DNA of 64,000 bases from Brevibacillus invocatus (GCF_003710915.1 NZ_RHHR01000015.1:1-64000), one strand, 5' to 3'. Numbered from the stretch's first letter, positions 26,917 through 36,867 are shown. Numbers and translations: made by a program. Notes: generated by a model from the sequence alone, not told the origin.

Positions 26917-27891
26917 ATGACGACGATCTTGGAAGTTGAACAACTGAGAACCCGGTTTCGCACGGACAACGGTGTCGTCAGTGTCGTTGACGGCGTCGAC
27001 TTCTCCATCCGTGCCGGCGAGACGCTGGGCGTTGTGGGTGAATCGGGCTGTGGAAAAAGCGTAACCAGCCTATCCATCATGCGCCTATTACCTCCAAACG
27101 GAAATTCCGGAGGTACGATCCGTTTCAATGGCAAGAACGTGTTGGAGCTGTCGGAGAAAGAAATGCAATCCGTGCGTGGAAACGAAATCGCGATGATTTT
27201 TCAAGAGCCCATGACATCGCTGAATCCACTGCATACGGTGGGCAAACAAATTGAAGAAGCAGTCATCCTGCATACAGGAGCAAGCCAACAACAGGCCAAA
27301 GAGCGGGCTATTGCCATGTTAAAGGCAGTAGGTATGCCGCGCGCCGAAGAAATTTATGGCGAATTCCCTCACCAGCTGTCAGGTGGTATGCGCCAGCGTG
27401 TCATGATTGCCATGGCCATGTCTTGTGATCCCAAGCTGATTATCGCTGACGAGCCGACTACGGCGCTGGACGTAACCATTCAGGCACAGATTCTGGATCT
27501 GATGCGCGACTTGAAGGAAAAGACCGGCACTTCGATCATGTTGATTACGCACGACCTGGGTGTCGTCGCGGAAATGTGTGATCGGGTAATTGTCATGTAC
27601 GCTGGTCAGGTTGTGGAAGAAACGGATGTAGAGACGCTTTTTGAGAATCCCAAGCATCCGTACACCATCGGATTGATGAATTCCATCCCCGATCTGGAGG
27701 ATGAACGAGAGTATCTGGAGACCATTCCTGGCTCTGTGCCATTGGCTCATCAGATGCCGAAGGGCTGCCGTTTTGCTCCTCGCTGCTCCAAGGTGATGCC
27801 AGTATGTGAAGAAAAAGCACCTGAGCTATTGCAGCTGGAAGGGCATAAATGCCGTTGCTGGTTGTATGCGGAGGAGGGAGAACAGGCATGA
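26917..27891 (+). CDS. Oligopeptide-type ABC transporter ATPase 1 (DppD/OppD type)
   Basis: 324 residues. Walker [14 protein letters not shown], signature [15 protein letters not shown], Walker [14 protein letters not shown]. The C-terminal oligopeptide extension has the four-Cys pattern [21 protein letters not shown] that in relatives can hold an iron-sulphur cluster. ATG 26917 behind AAGGAG is preferred to GTG 26908. Ends with ATGA overlap into the next ATPase. Confidence 0.94.
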   Translation: MTTILEVEQLRTRFRTDNGVVSVVDGVDFSIRAGETLGVVGESGCGKSVTSLSIMRLLPPNGNSGGTIRFNGKNVLELSEKEMQSVRGNEIAMIFQEPMTSLNPLHTVGKQIEEAVILHTGASQQQAKERAIAMLKAVGMPRAEEIYGEFPHQLSGGMRQRVMIAMAMSCDPKLIIADEPTTALDVTIQAQILDLMRDLKEKTGTSIMLITHDLGVVAEMCDRVIVMYAGQVVEETDVETLFENPKHPYTIGLMNSIPDLEDEREYLETIPGSVPLAHQMPKGCRFAPRCSKVMPVCEEKAPELLQLEGHKCRCWLYAEEGEQA

Positions 27892-28871
27892 CGACACCTC
27901 TATTGGAAGTAAAAGGACTACAGCAGCATTTCCCGATCAAGGGCGGGTTCTTGAAAAAGACGACCGGCTATGTAAAAGCGGTAGACGGAATTGATCTGCA
28001 GGTGTATCCTGGTGAAACCTTGGGTATTGTAGGCGAGTCCGGCTGCGGAAAATCGACGACAGGTCGCAGCATTCTGCGTTTGCTGGAGCCAACAGCAGGT
28101 GAGGTTTGGTTCGATGGCAAGGACTTGGCGAAGCTGCCGAAGGAAGAAATGCGCCGGATGCGCAAGGATCTGCAAATGATTTTCCAGGATCCATACGCGT
28201 CACTGAATCCACGAATGACGATCAAGCAGATTCTGATGGAATCCTTGATGGTCCACAACATTGGTACGACAGAAGAACGGTTAAAAACCATTGAAGAAAT
28301 TATCGAGATTGTGGGACTGCGCAAAGAGCATCTGAATCGCCATCCACATGATTTTTCGGGAGGCCAACGCCAGCGTATCGGAATTGCCCGAGCGTTGGTC
28401 GTAAAGCCAAAGCTGATTATTGCTGACGAGCCGGTTTCTGCTTTGGACGTGTCGATTCAATCACAAGTGCTCAATCTGTTGAAGGATCTGAGAAAAGAAT
28501 TTAATCTGACATTGATGTTCATTTCCCATGATCTGTCCGTAGTCAAACATCTTTGTGATCGGATCGCAGTTATGTACCTGGGCAGGGTAGTCGAAATTGC
28601 TGACAAGCGCACTTTGTTTGAAAACCCGAGCCATCCGTATACACGGGCATTGCTGTCTGCCGTACCGGTGGCCAAACCACGACAAAAGCGGGAACGGATT
28701 TTACTGACGGGCGATTTGCCAAGCCCCGCAAATCCACCTAGTGGCTGTACTTTCCACCCGCGTTGTCCATACGCAACGGAAATTTGTAAGTCGAAGGTGC
28801 CTAGTCTGGCTGACATTGGTGCTGGCCAGTTGGTTTCCTGCCATCTGGTTCAATCAGGGGAACTGCAATAG
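27888..28871 (+). CDS. Oligopeptide-type ABC transporter ATPase 2 (DppF/OppF type)
   Basis: 327 residues. Walker [36 protein letters not shown], signature FSGGQRQRIGIARALV, Walker B LIIADEPVSALDVSIQ. The C-terminal extension GCTFHPRCPYATEIC is again the oligopeptide-type four-Cys motif. ATG 27888 follows GAGGAGGG. Confidence 0.94.
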   Translation: MTTPLLEVKGLQQHFPIKGGFLKKTTGYVKAVDGIDLQVYPGETLGIVGESGCGKSTTGRSILRLLEPTAGEVWFDGKDLAKLPKEEMRRMRKDLQMIFQDPYASLNPRMTIKQILMESLMVHNIGTTEERLKTIEEIIEIVGLRKEHLNRHPHDFSGGQRQRIGIARALVVKPKLIIADEPVSALDVSIQSQVLNLLKDLRKEFNLTLMFISHDLSVVKHLCDRIAVMYLGRVVEIADKRTLFENPSHPYTRALLSAVPVAKPRQKRERILLTGDLPSPANPPSGCTFHPRCPYATEICKSKVPSLADIGAGQLVSCHLVQSGELQ

Positions 28872-28898
28872 CAGGTAGGGTCAGGATGGAGGTACGAT

Positions 28899-29480
28899 AT
28901 GATTTACTGGCAGTTGTTTCTAGCCTTTTTTCGGATTGGGATTTTTGGTTTTGGAGGGGGGCCTACCATGGTTCCCCTGTTTCATACGGAGTGTGTAAAA
29001 AAGTATAAATGGGTTACGGAAGATGATTTTGCTGATAATCTGGCGCTTGGCAACGCGTTGCCAGGTCCGATCGCGACCAAGCTTGCAGCTTACATCGGTT
29101 ACCGGGTAAAAGGCTGGAAGGGCGCATTGGTTGCAAACATTGCAGTGGTTCTGCCGGTCGTCGTTCTGATGATCGCGCTGCTCGGTGTGATTTATCAATA
29201 TAAAGACGCTCCAGGTGTATACGGCATGATTCAGGCGATTGGTCCGGTGATTGCTGTCATGACTGGGGTTATGACCTGGGAGTTCCTGCAAAAGGGCTGG
29301 CAGGGCGCGTCCAGTAAAACAGGCATCAGCATCGCGCTGGCCTTGTCCATCGTGGCGCTGGTTCTTTTGGATCTGCATCCCGGAATCGTCGTAGGAATCG
29401 CGCTTCTCATATCTTTTGCCTACACCACATGGTCCGTCCGGAAACGGAAGAAAAAGGACAGTGAGGAGGGGGCAGCATGA
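28899..29480 (+). CDS. Short-chain chromate-type transporter, half 1 (YwrB-like)
   Basis: 193 residues, half-size CHR-family membrane protein. Typical N terminus FFRIGIFGFGGGPTMVPLFHTECVKKYKWVTEDDFADNLALGNALPGPIATKLAAYIGYRVKG, followed by four further helices. Short-chain CHR proteins work as pairs, encoded here with ATGA overlap. CHR members are linked to chromate efflux; physiological substrate in this organism is not known. Lies between a peptide transporter and a gamma-glutamyltransferase homologue. Confidence 0.9.
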   Translation: MIYWQLFLAFFRIGIFGFGGGPTMVPLFHTECVKKYKWVTEDDFADNLALGNALPGPIATKLAAYIGYRVKGWKGALVANIAVVLPVVVLMIALLGVIYQYKDAPGVYGMIQAIGPVIAVMTGVMTWEFLQKGWQGASSKTGISIALALSIVALVLLDLHPGIVVGIALLISFAYTTWSVRKRKKKDSEEGAA

Positions 29481-30007
29481 TCTATCTTCAATTGTTCTGG
29501 GCCTTTTTTATTTCCAATATTCTGGGGTACGGCGGCGGTCCTGCAAGTATTCCGTTGATTCAGAATGAAGTGGTCAATCAGTATGGATGGATGACGGTTC
29601 AGGAGTTTGGTGAAGTACTTGCTGTTGGGAATGCCTTGCCAAGCCCGATCGCTACCAAGCTGGCTGGCTATATCGGTTATGAGGTAGCCGGTGTGCCGGG
29701 AGCTTTGGTTGCCTTGTTTGCGACAGTGGCGCCCACTGCCATCGCGATGATTTTACTGCTCCAATTTATCCATATGTTCCGCAAGTCACCCCAGGTAAAA
29801 GCAATGACACAATCGGTACGTCCTATCATAACGGTCTTATTGGGAACCATGACGTATCAGTTTCTGATGGGAGCTGTCGAAGGGATTGGCTGGATGCAGA
29901 CAGGGATTCTGACTGTTGCTTCCTATCTGCTTTTGGAGACGTGGAAAATGCATCCTGCCTATGTGATACTGATTTCGATGGCCTACGGGTTCTTCTTTAT
30001 TGGTTAG
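29477..30007 (+). CDS. Short-chain chromate-type transporter, half 2 (YwrA-like)
   Basis: 176 residues, partner of the preceding half. N-terminal YGGGPASIPLIQNEVVNQYGWMTVQEFGEVLAVGNALPSPIATKLAGYIGYEVAG mirrors the same motif set. The two are homologous to each other, the typical N-half/C-half pairing. Overlaps its partner by four bases. Confidence 0.9.
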   Translation: MIYLQLFWAFFISNILGYGGGPASIPLIQNEVVNQYGWMTVQEFGEVLAVGNALPSPIATKLAGYIGYEVAGVPGALVALFATVAPTAIAMILLLQFIHMFRKSPQVKAMTQSVRPIITVLLGTMTYQFLMGAVEGIGWMQTGILTVASYLLLETWKMHPAYVILISMAYGFFFIG

Positions 30008-30040
30008 CTCTTACGGTAGAAAAAAGGAGGTTAATAACAT

Positions 30041-31651
30041 ATGACACAGTTTGACGCACATGAATACCCGTATGCATCGCGTAGAACGACGACTTTTGCC
30101 AATAATGGCATGGTTGCCACTTCTCAACCCCTGGCAGCCCAAGCAGGTCTGGACATCCTGAAAAAGGGTGGAAATGCGATCGATGCAGCGATTGCTACAG
30201 CTGCTTGCTTAACTGTTGTGGAACCTACCTCCAACGGTATTGGCGGAGACGCCTTTGCCCTGGTATGGGTCAAGGATGAGCTGTTTGGCTTGAACGCCAG
30301 CGGTCCGGCTCCGCAAAGCATTTCCATTGATGCCGTCAAAGCCAAAGGTCACGAAGAAATGCCGACATACGGCTGGACTCCGGTAACCGTACCGGGCGCT
30401 CCTGCTGCGTGGGCTGCTTTGTCCAAGCGCTTTGGCCGTCTTCCTTTGACAGAAGTTCTGCAGCCTGCCATCGATTACGCGGAGAAAGGCTTTCCACTCT
30501 CCCCGACTCTCGCGCACTACTGGAAAGTGGGCTACAACAAGTTTAAAAAGCTTTGCACAGGTCCTGAATTCGCGCATTGGTTCACGACATTTGCTCCAGA
30601 CGGACGCGTGCCACAGGCAGGAGACATCTGGAAATCTCCAGCTCATGCCCAAACCCTGCGTCTGATCGCCGAGACGAATGCAGAGAGCTTCTATCGTGGT
30701 GAGCTTGCTGACAAAATCGATGCTTTCTCCCGCGAGTGCGGCGGTTTCCTGACCAAGGAAGACTTGGCAGCGTACCAACCAGAGTGGGTCAAACCAATCA
30801 GCGTCAACTATCGCGGCTATGACGTATGGGAAATCCCGCCGAACGGGCAGGGAATGGTAGCCCTGATGGCATTGAATATCATGAAGGGCTTCGAGGTAGG
30901 GGCAAAAGATACAACCGATACGTACCACAAGCAGATCGAGTCGATGAAGCTGGCCTTTACAGACGGCATGCACTACATCACCGAGCCAAAAGACATGAGC
31001 GTGACTGTGGAAGAGCTGCTTTCCGAGGAGTATGCAGCAGCAAGACGGGCGTTGATCGGTGACGAGGCACTGACTCCAGAACCAGGTCAACCGCGCAGCA
31101 GTGGTACAGTCTATCTGTGTACTGCTGATGGTGAAGGCAACATGGTCTCCTTCATTCAAAGCAACTACATGGGCTTTGGCTCCGGTGTGGTCATTCCGGA
31201 TACCGGGATTGGCATGCAAAACCGAGGCCATAATTTCTCGCTCGATCCGAAGCACGACAATCGACTGGAACCAGGCAAACGTACGTATCACACCATCATT
31301 CCTGGCTTCCTGACGAAGGATGGAAAAGCGGTAGGACCGTTCGGAGTTATGGGCGGCTTCATGCAGCCACAAGGGCATATGCAGGTTGTGATGAACACGG
31401 TAGACTTCCATTTGAACCCGCAAGCTTCCCTCGACGCGCCGCGCTGGCAGTGGCTGGAAGGCAAGACCGTGGAGCTAGAGCGCCATTTCCCTGAGCATCT
31501 GGCTCTGGCGTTGGAGCGCAAAGGCCACACAATCAAATGGGCGCAGCCAGGCAACTACTTTGGCCGTGGACAGATCATCTGGCGCAATGAGCAAGGCGTG
31601 CTGATCGGCGGAACGGATATGCGGACTGATGGTTGTATTGCGGCCTGGTAA
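30041..31651 (+). CDS. Gamma-glutamyltransferase-family enzyme (YwrD-like)
   Basis: 536 residues, an Ntn hydrolase that self-cleaves before a Thr; Thr356 in SSGTVYLCTADGEGN is the likely nucleophile. N-terminal GMVATSQPLAAQAGLDILKKGGNAIDAAIATAACLTVVEPTSNGIGGDAFALVW and later FGSGVVIPDTGIGMQNRGHNFSLD are family hallmarks. No signal peptide is seen, so it should be cytoplasmic, unlike secreted Ggt. Good ribosome site AAGGAGG. Its position after a peptide transporter suggests it handles imported gamma-glutamyl peptides; this is inference. Confidence 0.92.
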   Translation: MTQFDAHEYPYASRRTTTFANNGMVATSQPLAAQAGLDILKKGGNAIDAAIATAACLTVVEPTSNGIGGDAFALVWVKDELFGLNASGPAPQSISIDAVKAKGHEEMPTYGWTPVTVPGAPAAWAALSKRFGRLPLTEVLQPAIDYAEKGFPLSPTLAHYWKVGYNKFKKLCTGPEFAHWFTTFAPDGRVPQAGDIWKSPAHAQTLRLIAETNAESFYRGELADKIDAFSRECGGFLTKEDLAAYQPEWVKPISVNYRGYDVWEIPPNGQGMVALMALNIMKGFEVGAKDTTDTYHKQIESMKLAFTDGMHYITEPKDMSVTVEELLSEEYAAARRALIGDEALTPEPGQPRSSGTVYLCTADGEGNMVSFIQSNYMGFGSGVVIPDTGIGMQNRGHNFSLDPKHDNRLEPGKRTYHTIIPGFLTKDGKAVGPFGVMGGFMQPQGHMQVVMNTVDFHLNPQASLDAPRWQWLEGKTVELERHFPEHLALALERKGHTIKWAQPGNYFGRGQIIWRNEQGVLIGGTDMRTDGCIAAW

Positions 31652-31672
31652 TACAAGTGAACGCATCATGAA

Positions 31673-31719
31673 AAGGGTGTCCTCCGAGTGGATAATGGCT
31701 CGGGAGACACCCTTGTTTT
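31673..31719 (+). terminator. Terminator after the gamma-glutamyltransferase gene
   Basis: A long stem, AAGGGTGTCCTCCGAG (31673-31688) with CTCGGGAGACACCCTT (31699-31714), one mismatch, followed by GTTTTA. Confidence 0.85.
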
Positions 31720-31862
31720 ATGGATATTATCGGAATTCACGGATATTAAATTTGACACAGCCGATAGCCAGATTCTCCATGAAAAAGCTGCACGCTAGAC
31801 AGGATCGTATAGCAGCAGGCTTGCATGGATCGTTGATATGTATCGTTGAGATGAACTGCAAA

Positions 31863-31907
31863 GCAGCAGTCAAGGACCTTTTTTCAGGTTCGTGGCTGCT
31901 GTTTTTC
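31863..31907 (+). terminator. Orphan terminator-like hairpin
   Basis: CAGCAG (31865-31870) pairs with CTGCTG (31897-31902) with an inner GGACC/GGTTC stem, followed by TTTTT. The 140 bases before it (31720-31862) contain no convincing gene; they may encode a small RNA or be a remnant at the edge of the acquired island. The remaining bases to the transposase start show nothing recognisable. Confidence 0.5.
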
Positions 31908-32041
31908 TAATTTGAGTCTGGTGTATAACGTACTGAAAGGAGTCATGTGATGGGGGGATTGTCTTCAAAATGATTCAGGGGATAAAGACATCTTATAAAG
32001 CTACATATAATCTAGACAGCAAAAAGGAGTTTCTTAGTTGT

Positions 32042-33190
32042 ATGACGACCGGCAGAAGAAAGTTCAGCCCTGAAGAGAAGGCACGCAATGTACTGGAAAT
32101 TTTGAAGGAAGAAAATACGGTGTCACAGATCGCAACGGAGGAGGGAATTCATACGAATGTCCTCATCCGGTGGAAATCAGAAGCCGTTCAAAACCTCTCC
32201 CAATTGTTTGTCGATGAAAGTAAAGGCATCACGAAAATGAAACAGGAATACGAGCAGCAAATTGACGAACTCTACGGCGAGGTTGGCAGATTAACCACCC
32301 AATTGTCTTGGCTTAAAAAAATCTGGCCTCTAACCTGTCTCGTGACGAACGAGTAGACTTATTGGAATGGGACTGCCCAGAGCACTCCATCTTCGTACAA
32401 GCGGATCTCTTGAGCCTGAACCGCTCCAGCCTGTATTACAAGCCGGTACCTCCATCTCCGGAGGAAATACGCCTCAAACACCGGATTGATGAGCTCTATA
32501 CAAGGCATCCGTTCATGGGCTATCGAACGATTGCTTCGATCATGAATCGGGAGAACGACTTGATTCATGAGAATACGGTAAGGCGCTATATGCGTGAAAT
32601 GGGCATCATGGCGATCTACCCCGGTCCGAATCTGAGTAAACGTGATCTTCAAAACATCGGATCTATCCGTATCTCCTGCGTAAACTGGCGATCACAGATT
32701 CAGAGCAGGTCTGGAGTGTTGACATCGCCTATATTCGGCTGAAGCAGGGCTGGATGTACTTTATACGCTATTATAGACTGGTATTCACGTTATATCGTAG
32801 ACTGGCAGCTCGATCAGAGCCTGGAGATTGGTTTTGTACTTGAGACGATGAAACGGGCACTGGCAAGGCGAAAGCCGGGCATAGTGAACAGTGATCAAGG
32901 GAGCCATTTCACGAGCACAATACATTGTTTTATTGAAGGAAAACGATGTTCGCATCATTATGGATGGCAAAGGTCGCGCAGCCGATAATATCGCCATCGA
33001 ACGGTTTTGGCGCAGTTTGAAGTACAACGAGATTTATCTAAACGACTACAACAGCCCGCTTGAGGCTCGGAACGGCATCCGTAACTATATTCATCTTCAT
33101 AACCACTATCTGCTGCACCAATCTTTGCAGAAGCACACGCCAGCTGCTGTGTATAACCGTAAAGTCATACTTAAATCCACATCTGAATAA
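32042..33190 (+). pseudogene. IS3-family transposase, decayed (orfA + orfB)
   Basis: orfA (32042-32356) has the helix-turn-helix RRKFSPEEKARNVLEILKEENTVSQIATEEG and a leucine-zipper tail. It would pass to orfB by -1 slippage on seven A at 32315-32321, which is normal for IS3. orfB then keeps all DDE blocks (WSVDIAYI, NSDQGSHFTS, NIAIERFWRSLK) but in different frames, with shifts near 32655, 32772 and 32918. No active transposase can be made. Clear terminal inverted repeats were not found. Confidence 0.88.
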
Positions 33191-33375
33191 CGGAGGAGGA
33201 ACCTTTCCTCCCGCGCCTTCGCTTGAGCTTTGTCCTCCATCTGTGGACAACAAGACACTGGGGATAATTAACTGTTTTTCCATCTAAGCAAAAGAATACG
33301 TTCTATTGTACCAGAGTGTTATTAAACCATTGTGAATCATTTCACACATTAACTATATTAAAATAACTGTCTTGA

Positions 33376-33863
33376 TATCTTGTAGCACCATACTATTCTT
33401 TAGTCGATGAAGATACTCTAACGGGCATTAGTTCAGATGCATTCAAGAAAAAACGTGAAAAATGGGAAGCAATCGGACTCATGGGCGAAGAATTCGTATT
33501 TGAAAATGCACGGCTGCGGTTAATACAAGACGGACGTGAGGATTTAGCTGAAGTAGTTCGACATGTAAGTTTGTACGACTGCGGAGCGGGATACGATATA
33601 TTGTCATATGAGCTTGATGGAAGACCACGGTATATTGAATGTAAAACGACTGTCGGCAGTTCGATGAAATTTGAGATTACCTCAAATGAGTGGAATAAGG
33701 CAAAGAAGTACAGGGAGCAATATAACTGTACCGGATTATAAATATTGATCAGCAAGACCATCGTGATATTGTTGTTATTCAAGACCCATTTGGTAAGTTT
33801 GAAGATGGGAAGCTTGTGTTGACGCCGAATGCATTCACTGTTTCAACAATTAAGGACTGGTGA
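33376..33863 (+). pseudogene. DUF3883-domain protein, C-terminal fragment with frameshift
   Basis: An open frame from 33376 gives YYSLVDEDTLTG..MGEEFVFENARLRLIQ..VRHVSLYDCGAGYDILSYE.DGRPRYIECKTT, the DUF3883 (NO VEIN C-terminal) nuclease-like domain with its E-x-K core. The frame breaks near 33721 and continues in another frame as YRIINIDQQDHRDIVVIQDPFGKFEDG to the stop at 33863. No start and no N-terminal part are present; the IS remnant lies just upstream and probably replaced it. DUF3883 proteins are often found in defence loci. Confidence 0.8.
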
Positions 33864-33968
33864 ACAACGGTAAGGTAATGTTATCCTGACGACTAAAAGA
33901 GCAGGAAAATTAGCAAAAGGAGTCGAATATTGACAGGTTATATAACTACTTAAAAAGATGGTGATTTG

Positions 33969-35762
33969 ATGCCGTTAAAAAAAGAAATTTCACATGAGAT
34001 AATTAAACCATCTTGGGATAACTATAAATTACAAGCACTCAACAATAAAAGAAAACATGTTGAAACTAATACAGAGTATGAGATGTTGTTTTCTTCATCA
34101 TTTTGTTTTCTGATATTAAAGTCATTATGGAAAATCGTTGATTCAAAGAAGAGGTTTGAGCTTAGAAGCTGTAAGTACAAAAGATTGCAGTTAAATTTAG
34201 AGACTAACAAACTAGCAAAAGAAATTGCGGATTATTTGTCTACTCTCTCAATTATAGAGTGCAGTTATTACATCGGAGTATTATACACGTATTTGCTACC
34301 TCAAAAATATAAAGCTGAATATGGTATTTATTATACACCGCCAGTCATAGCGGAAAGGCTTCTTGATCTTTTGGGTTCGGAGGGAGTTAACTGGTCAAAA
34401 GACAGCATACTAGACCCTGCTTGCGGTGGTGGAGCATTTTTAGTACCCGTGGCAAATCGAATCTTGGGTGACCATAGAATTAAATGCATACCAGCAGAAG
34501 AAAGGATTAAGCATCTAGAAAATAATCTCTCGGGTATCGAGATAGACGAGTTTGCTGGTTGGATGACACAAGTGATGCTGGATGTAGTAACATATCAAGA
34601 CGCTTGTTTGATTGGTCGTAAGATGAAGAATATAGTACGGCATGATGATACAATCGAATTCGCATTGAAGCAAGACAAGAGCTACCAGCTCATTGTAGGA
34701 AACCCGCCATATGGTCGAATTACTCTCAATGAGGAACTTAGAGAAGCATATGCTAGATCTCTTTACGGTCATGCCAATATGTACGGATTATTCATTGACG
34801 CTGCCTTAAGAATGAAATCATCAGATGGTTTTATTGGATTTGTAACCCCGACTTCGTTTATGGGGGGGCAGTATTTCTCTAATCTAAGAAGCTTGCTGAT
34901 GAAAGAAGCCCCTCCCTTAGATATTGACTTTATTACAGAACGTTCTGGTGTATTTGATGAGGTCTTGCAAGAAACATGTTTAACTGTTTTTGGCCCGAAT
35001 GACTCTAAAGAAACAAGCATTCATAATATCAAAACAGACATTGTGGGGTACAGAGTCAACAGAGTAGGAACATTTCAATTAAATGAAGGAACGAGTCCTT
35101 GGTTTCTTCCGAGGGATAGTTCTGAGACCAAGCTAATTAAGAAACTCAATAAAATGAAAACAACGATTAAAGACTATGGATATAAAGTATCCACCGGGCC
35201 GCTAGTCTGGAACCGACATAAGGAACAATTAGAAAATAGTCCGAGAGATGGATCATATCCGATAATTTGGTCACATGCGATAGTAAATGGTAACTTTACT
35301 TTTGATTATAAAACAAAGAAACCGAGATTCATTAATATACTGGATGGGCAAGATTTTCTTGTTTGCAAACAACCCGTAGTCTTGTTACAGCGAACGACGT
35401 CGAAGGAACAACAAAGACGGTTAATATCAACTGTGCTTCCACAAGAGTTTTTGTCTGAATGGAACGGAGCAGTCATCGAAAATCATGTGAATATGATTCA
35501 TTCGGTTGATAAGCAGAAACTCTCGCCAGAAGCATTATCGTTAATTCTAAATACTACTGTTGTAGATCGCATATTCAGGTGCATTTCTGGTAGTGTTGCT
35601 GTCTCAGCGTCAGAGCTCCATGCTTTGCCGTTGCCACCGTTAAAAAAAGTCTTGGGTATCGAGGATTTAGTGCAACAGTACAAGTCAAACCAAATTAGTG
35701 AAGAAGATTTAAGCCTTAGCGTAGAGCAAATTATGTTGAAGGCTTACAATCTTGGAGGGTGA
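33969..35762 (+). CDS. Type II N6-adenine DNA methyltransferase (BsuBI/PstI-type system)
   Basis: 597 residues. SAM motif I DPACGGGAF starts at Asp149 and the catalytic NPPY is at 245-248, followed by a long target-recognition region (MSTGPLVWNRHKEQL-like TGPLVWNRH, then VVLLQRTTSKEQQRRLI). YGIYYTPPVIAERLLDLLG precedes motif I, as in class I adenine methyltransferases. ATG 33969 behind GATGGTG. One base separates it from the nuclease gene, whose family pairs with CTGCAG-specific adenine methylases. It would protect CTGCAG sites; specificity is inferred from the partner. AT-rich codons mark recent transfer. Confidence 0.88.
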   Translation: MPLKKEISHEIIKPSWDNYKLQALNNKRKHVETNTEYEMLFSSSFCFLILKSLWKIVDSKKRFELRSCKYKRLQLNLETNKLAKEIADYLSTLSIIECSYYIGVLYTYLLPQKYKAEYGIYYTPPVIAERLLDLLGSEGVNWSKDSILDPACGGGAFLVPVANRILGDHRIKCIPAEERIKHLENNLSGIEIDEFAGWMTQVMLDVVTYQDACLIGRKMKNIVRHDDTIEFALKQDKSYQLIVGNPPYGRITLNEELREAYARSLYGHANMYGLFIDAALRMKSSDGFIGFVTPTSFMGGQYFSNLRSLLMKEAPPLDIDFITERSGVFDEVLQETCLTVFGPNDSKETSIHNIKTDIVGYRVNRVGTFQLNEGTSPWFLPRDSSETKLIKKLNKMKTTIKDYGYKVSTGPLVWNRHKEQLENSPRDGSYPIIWSHAIVNGNFTFDYKTKKPRFINILDGQDFLVCKQPVVLLQRTTSKEQQRRLISTVLPQEFLSEWNGAVIENHVNMIHSVDKQKLSPEALSLILNTTVVDRIFRCISGSVAVSASELHALPLPPLKKVLGIEDLVQQYKSNQISEEDLSLSVEQIMLKAYNLGG

Positions 35763-35763
35763 A

Positions 35764-36867
35764 ATGAGTTACGGTTGGCTATCAACTGAAGTGCCGAGTG
35801 TTGATGAGATTTCAAGAAGGTTAAACATGATTTTTACCAAAGAGCTTGACCCTAACGGATATATACTGAGGGATATCGGGGCGAGAACTATATTTGTGAT
35901 GCTATATTCATTCAGCGTACAGGGTCGGAATTGGATTAGACCTGCAATTATTACCTGCATGACAGACCAGCAAGCCCAAGTAAAAGAGGAAAAGGCAAGG
36001 TACTTGTGGCTTGAAAATAACCTAAACAGAAAAAATAAAGAAAAAGATATTCCGGGTAGATGGTATAAGGAAAATACTCGTGAATCAATCCGTGATGAGA
36101 CGATTCGGACACTTGTACATCTCGGAGCTATTGTTGAAAAAAGCGGTCTAGCAACTACATCCCCAGCACCAAGATATACCCTACAGACTGACTTTGCTGA
36201 ACTTTTTAATCCTCAGTTGGTTGACGAAGAACTCAATCAGGCTATTACCAACTGGCAGGAGTCGAATCTATCTGCAATTGCAAGGGCGAGGATCGCTATT
36301 TCGAAAAACATGGCAACGTCGAATGACGATGGTGTATTAGTCCAGTTACCGAACGGCGAAGTAAGAAAGCTATCTACTGGGCCGAGTTCCGACATTGCAA
36401 AAGCTGTTGTAGAAAAAATGTCAAAGCGGTTTCTCAAAGAACCTGCTGTTTTATTAATTAGTGAATCAGCTAAAAAGATTGTTGTAAATGATGAGAGAAT
36501 TTGTTCTGCTATCGGTTTTCATATTGATGTAACCAAAGTGCTACCAGATATTATCATGGTTGATCTAGGCAGAAGAGAGCCGTTAATCGTCTTTGTCGAA
36601 TGTGTTGCCACTGATGGGCCAATTTCGGATAGAAGGAAGTTAGAGCTCATCTCTATTGCGGAGGAAGCAGGCTATAGAGGAAAGGATTATACTTTTGTCA
36701 CAGCATTTAAAGATAGAACGGATCAAGTAAGCCGAAAACTTACACCGTCGATTGCTTGGGATACATTTGTCTGGTATGCGACCGAGCCGAATTCCATCAT
36801 TCATATGTTTGAAGGAAACGAACAAATGATTATTTCGCTTGGCGATATGCTTGATAGTAGTCACTAA
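35764..36867 (+). CDS. BsuBI/PstI-family restriction endonuclease
   Basis: 367 residues. The N-terminal helical domain (VPSVDEISRRLNMIFTKELDPNGYILRDIGARTIFVMLYSFSV) and the C-terminal PD-(D/E)xK-type core match the BsuBI/PstI family. In the core, Pro261-Asp262 of LPDIIMVDLG is followed by Glu279 in FVECVATDGPISDRRKLE. The family cuts CTGCAG. ATG 35764 behind GGAGGG. The Cys after Glu279 replaces the usual Ala, so activity should be tested rather than assumed. Cotranscribed with the methyltransferase. Confidence 0.88.
   Translation: MSYGWLSTEVPSVDEISRRLNMIFTKELDPNGYILRDIGARTIFVMLYSFSVQGRNWIRPAIITCMTDQQAQVKEEKARYLWLENNLNRKNKEKDIPGRWYKENTRESIRDETIRTLVHLGAIVEKSGLATTSPAPRYTLQTDFAELFNPQLVDEELNQAITNWQESNLSAIARARIAISKNMATSNDDGVLVQLPNGEVRKLSTGPSSDIAKAVVEKMSKRFLKEPAVLLISESAKKIVVNDERICSAIGFHIDVTKVLPDIIMVDLGRREPLIVFVECVATDGPISDRRKLELISIAEEAGYRGKDYTFVTAFKDRTDQVSRKLTPSIAWDTFVWYATEPNSIIHMFEGNEQMIISLGDMLDSSH

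Noticed and set aside
30209-31423. 404-residue minus-strand open frame
   Set aside because: Shadow of the gamma-glutamyltransferase gene; composition is unlike a protein and no ribosome site exists.
31778-31909. 43-codon frame starting ATGAAAAAGCTG
   Set aside because: No ribosome site and it ends inside a terminator hairpin.
32042-33190. Active insertion sequence
   Set aside because: At least three frameshifts in orfB besides the normal slippage site, and no terminal inverted repeats found.
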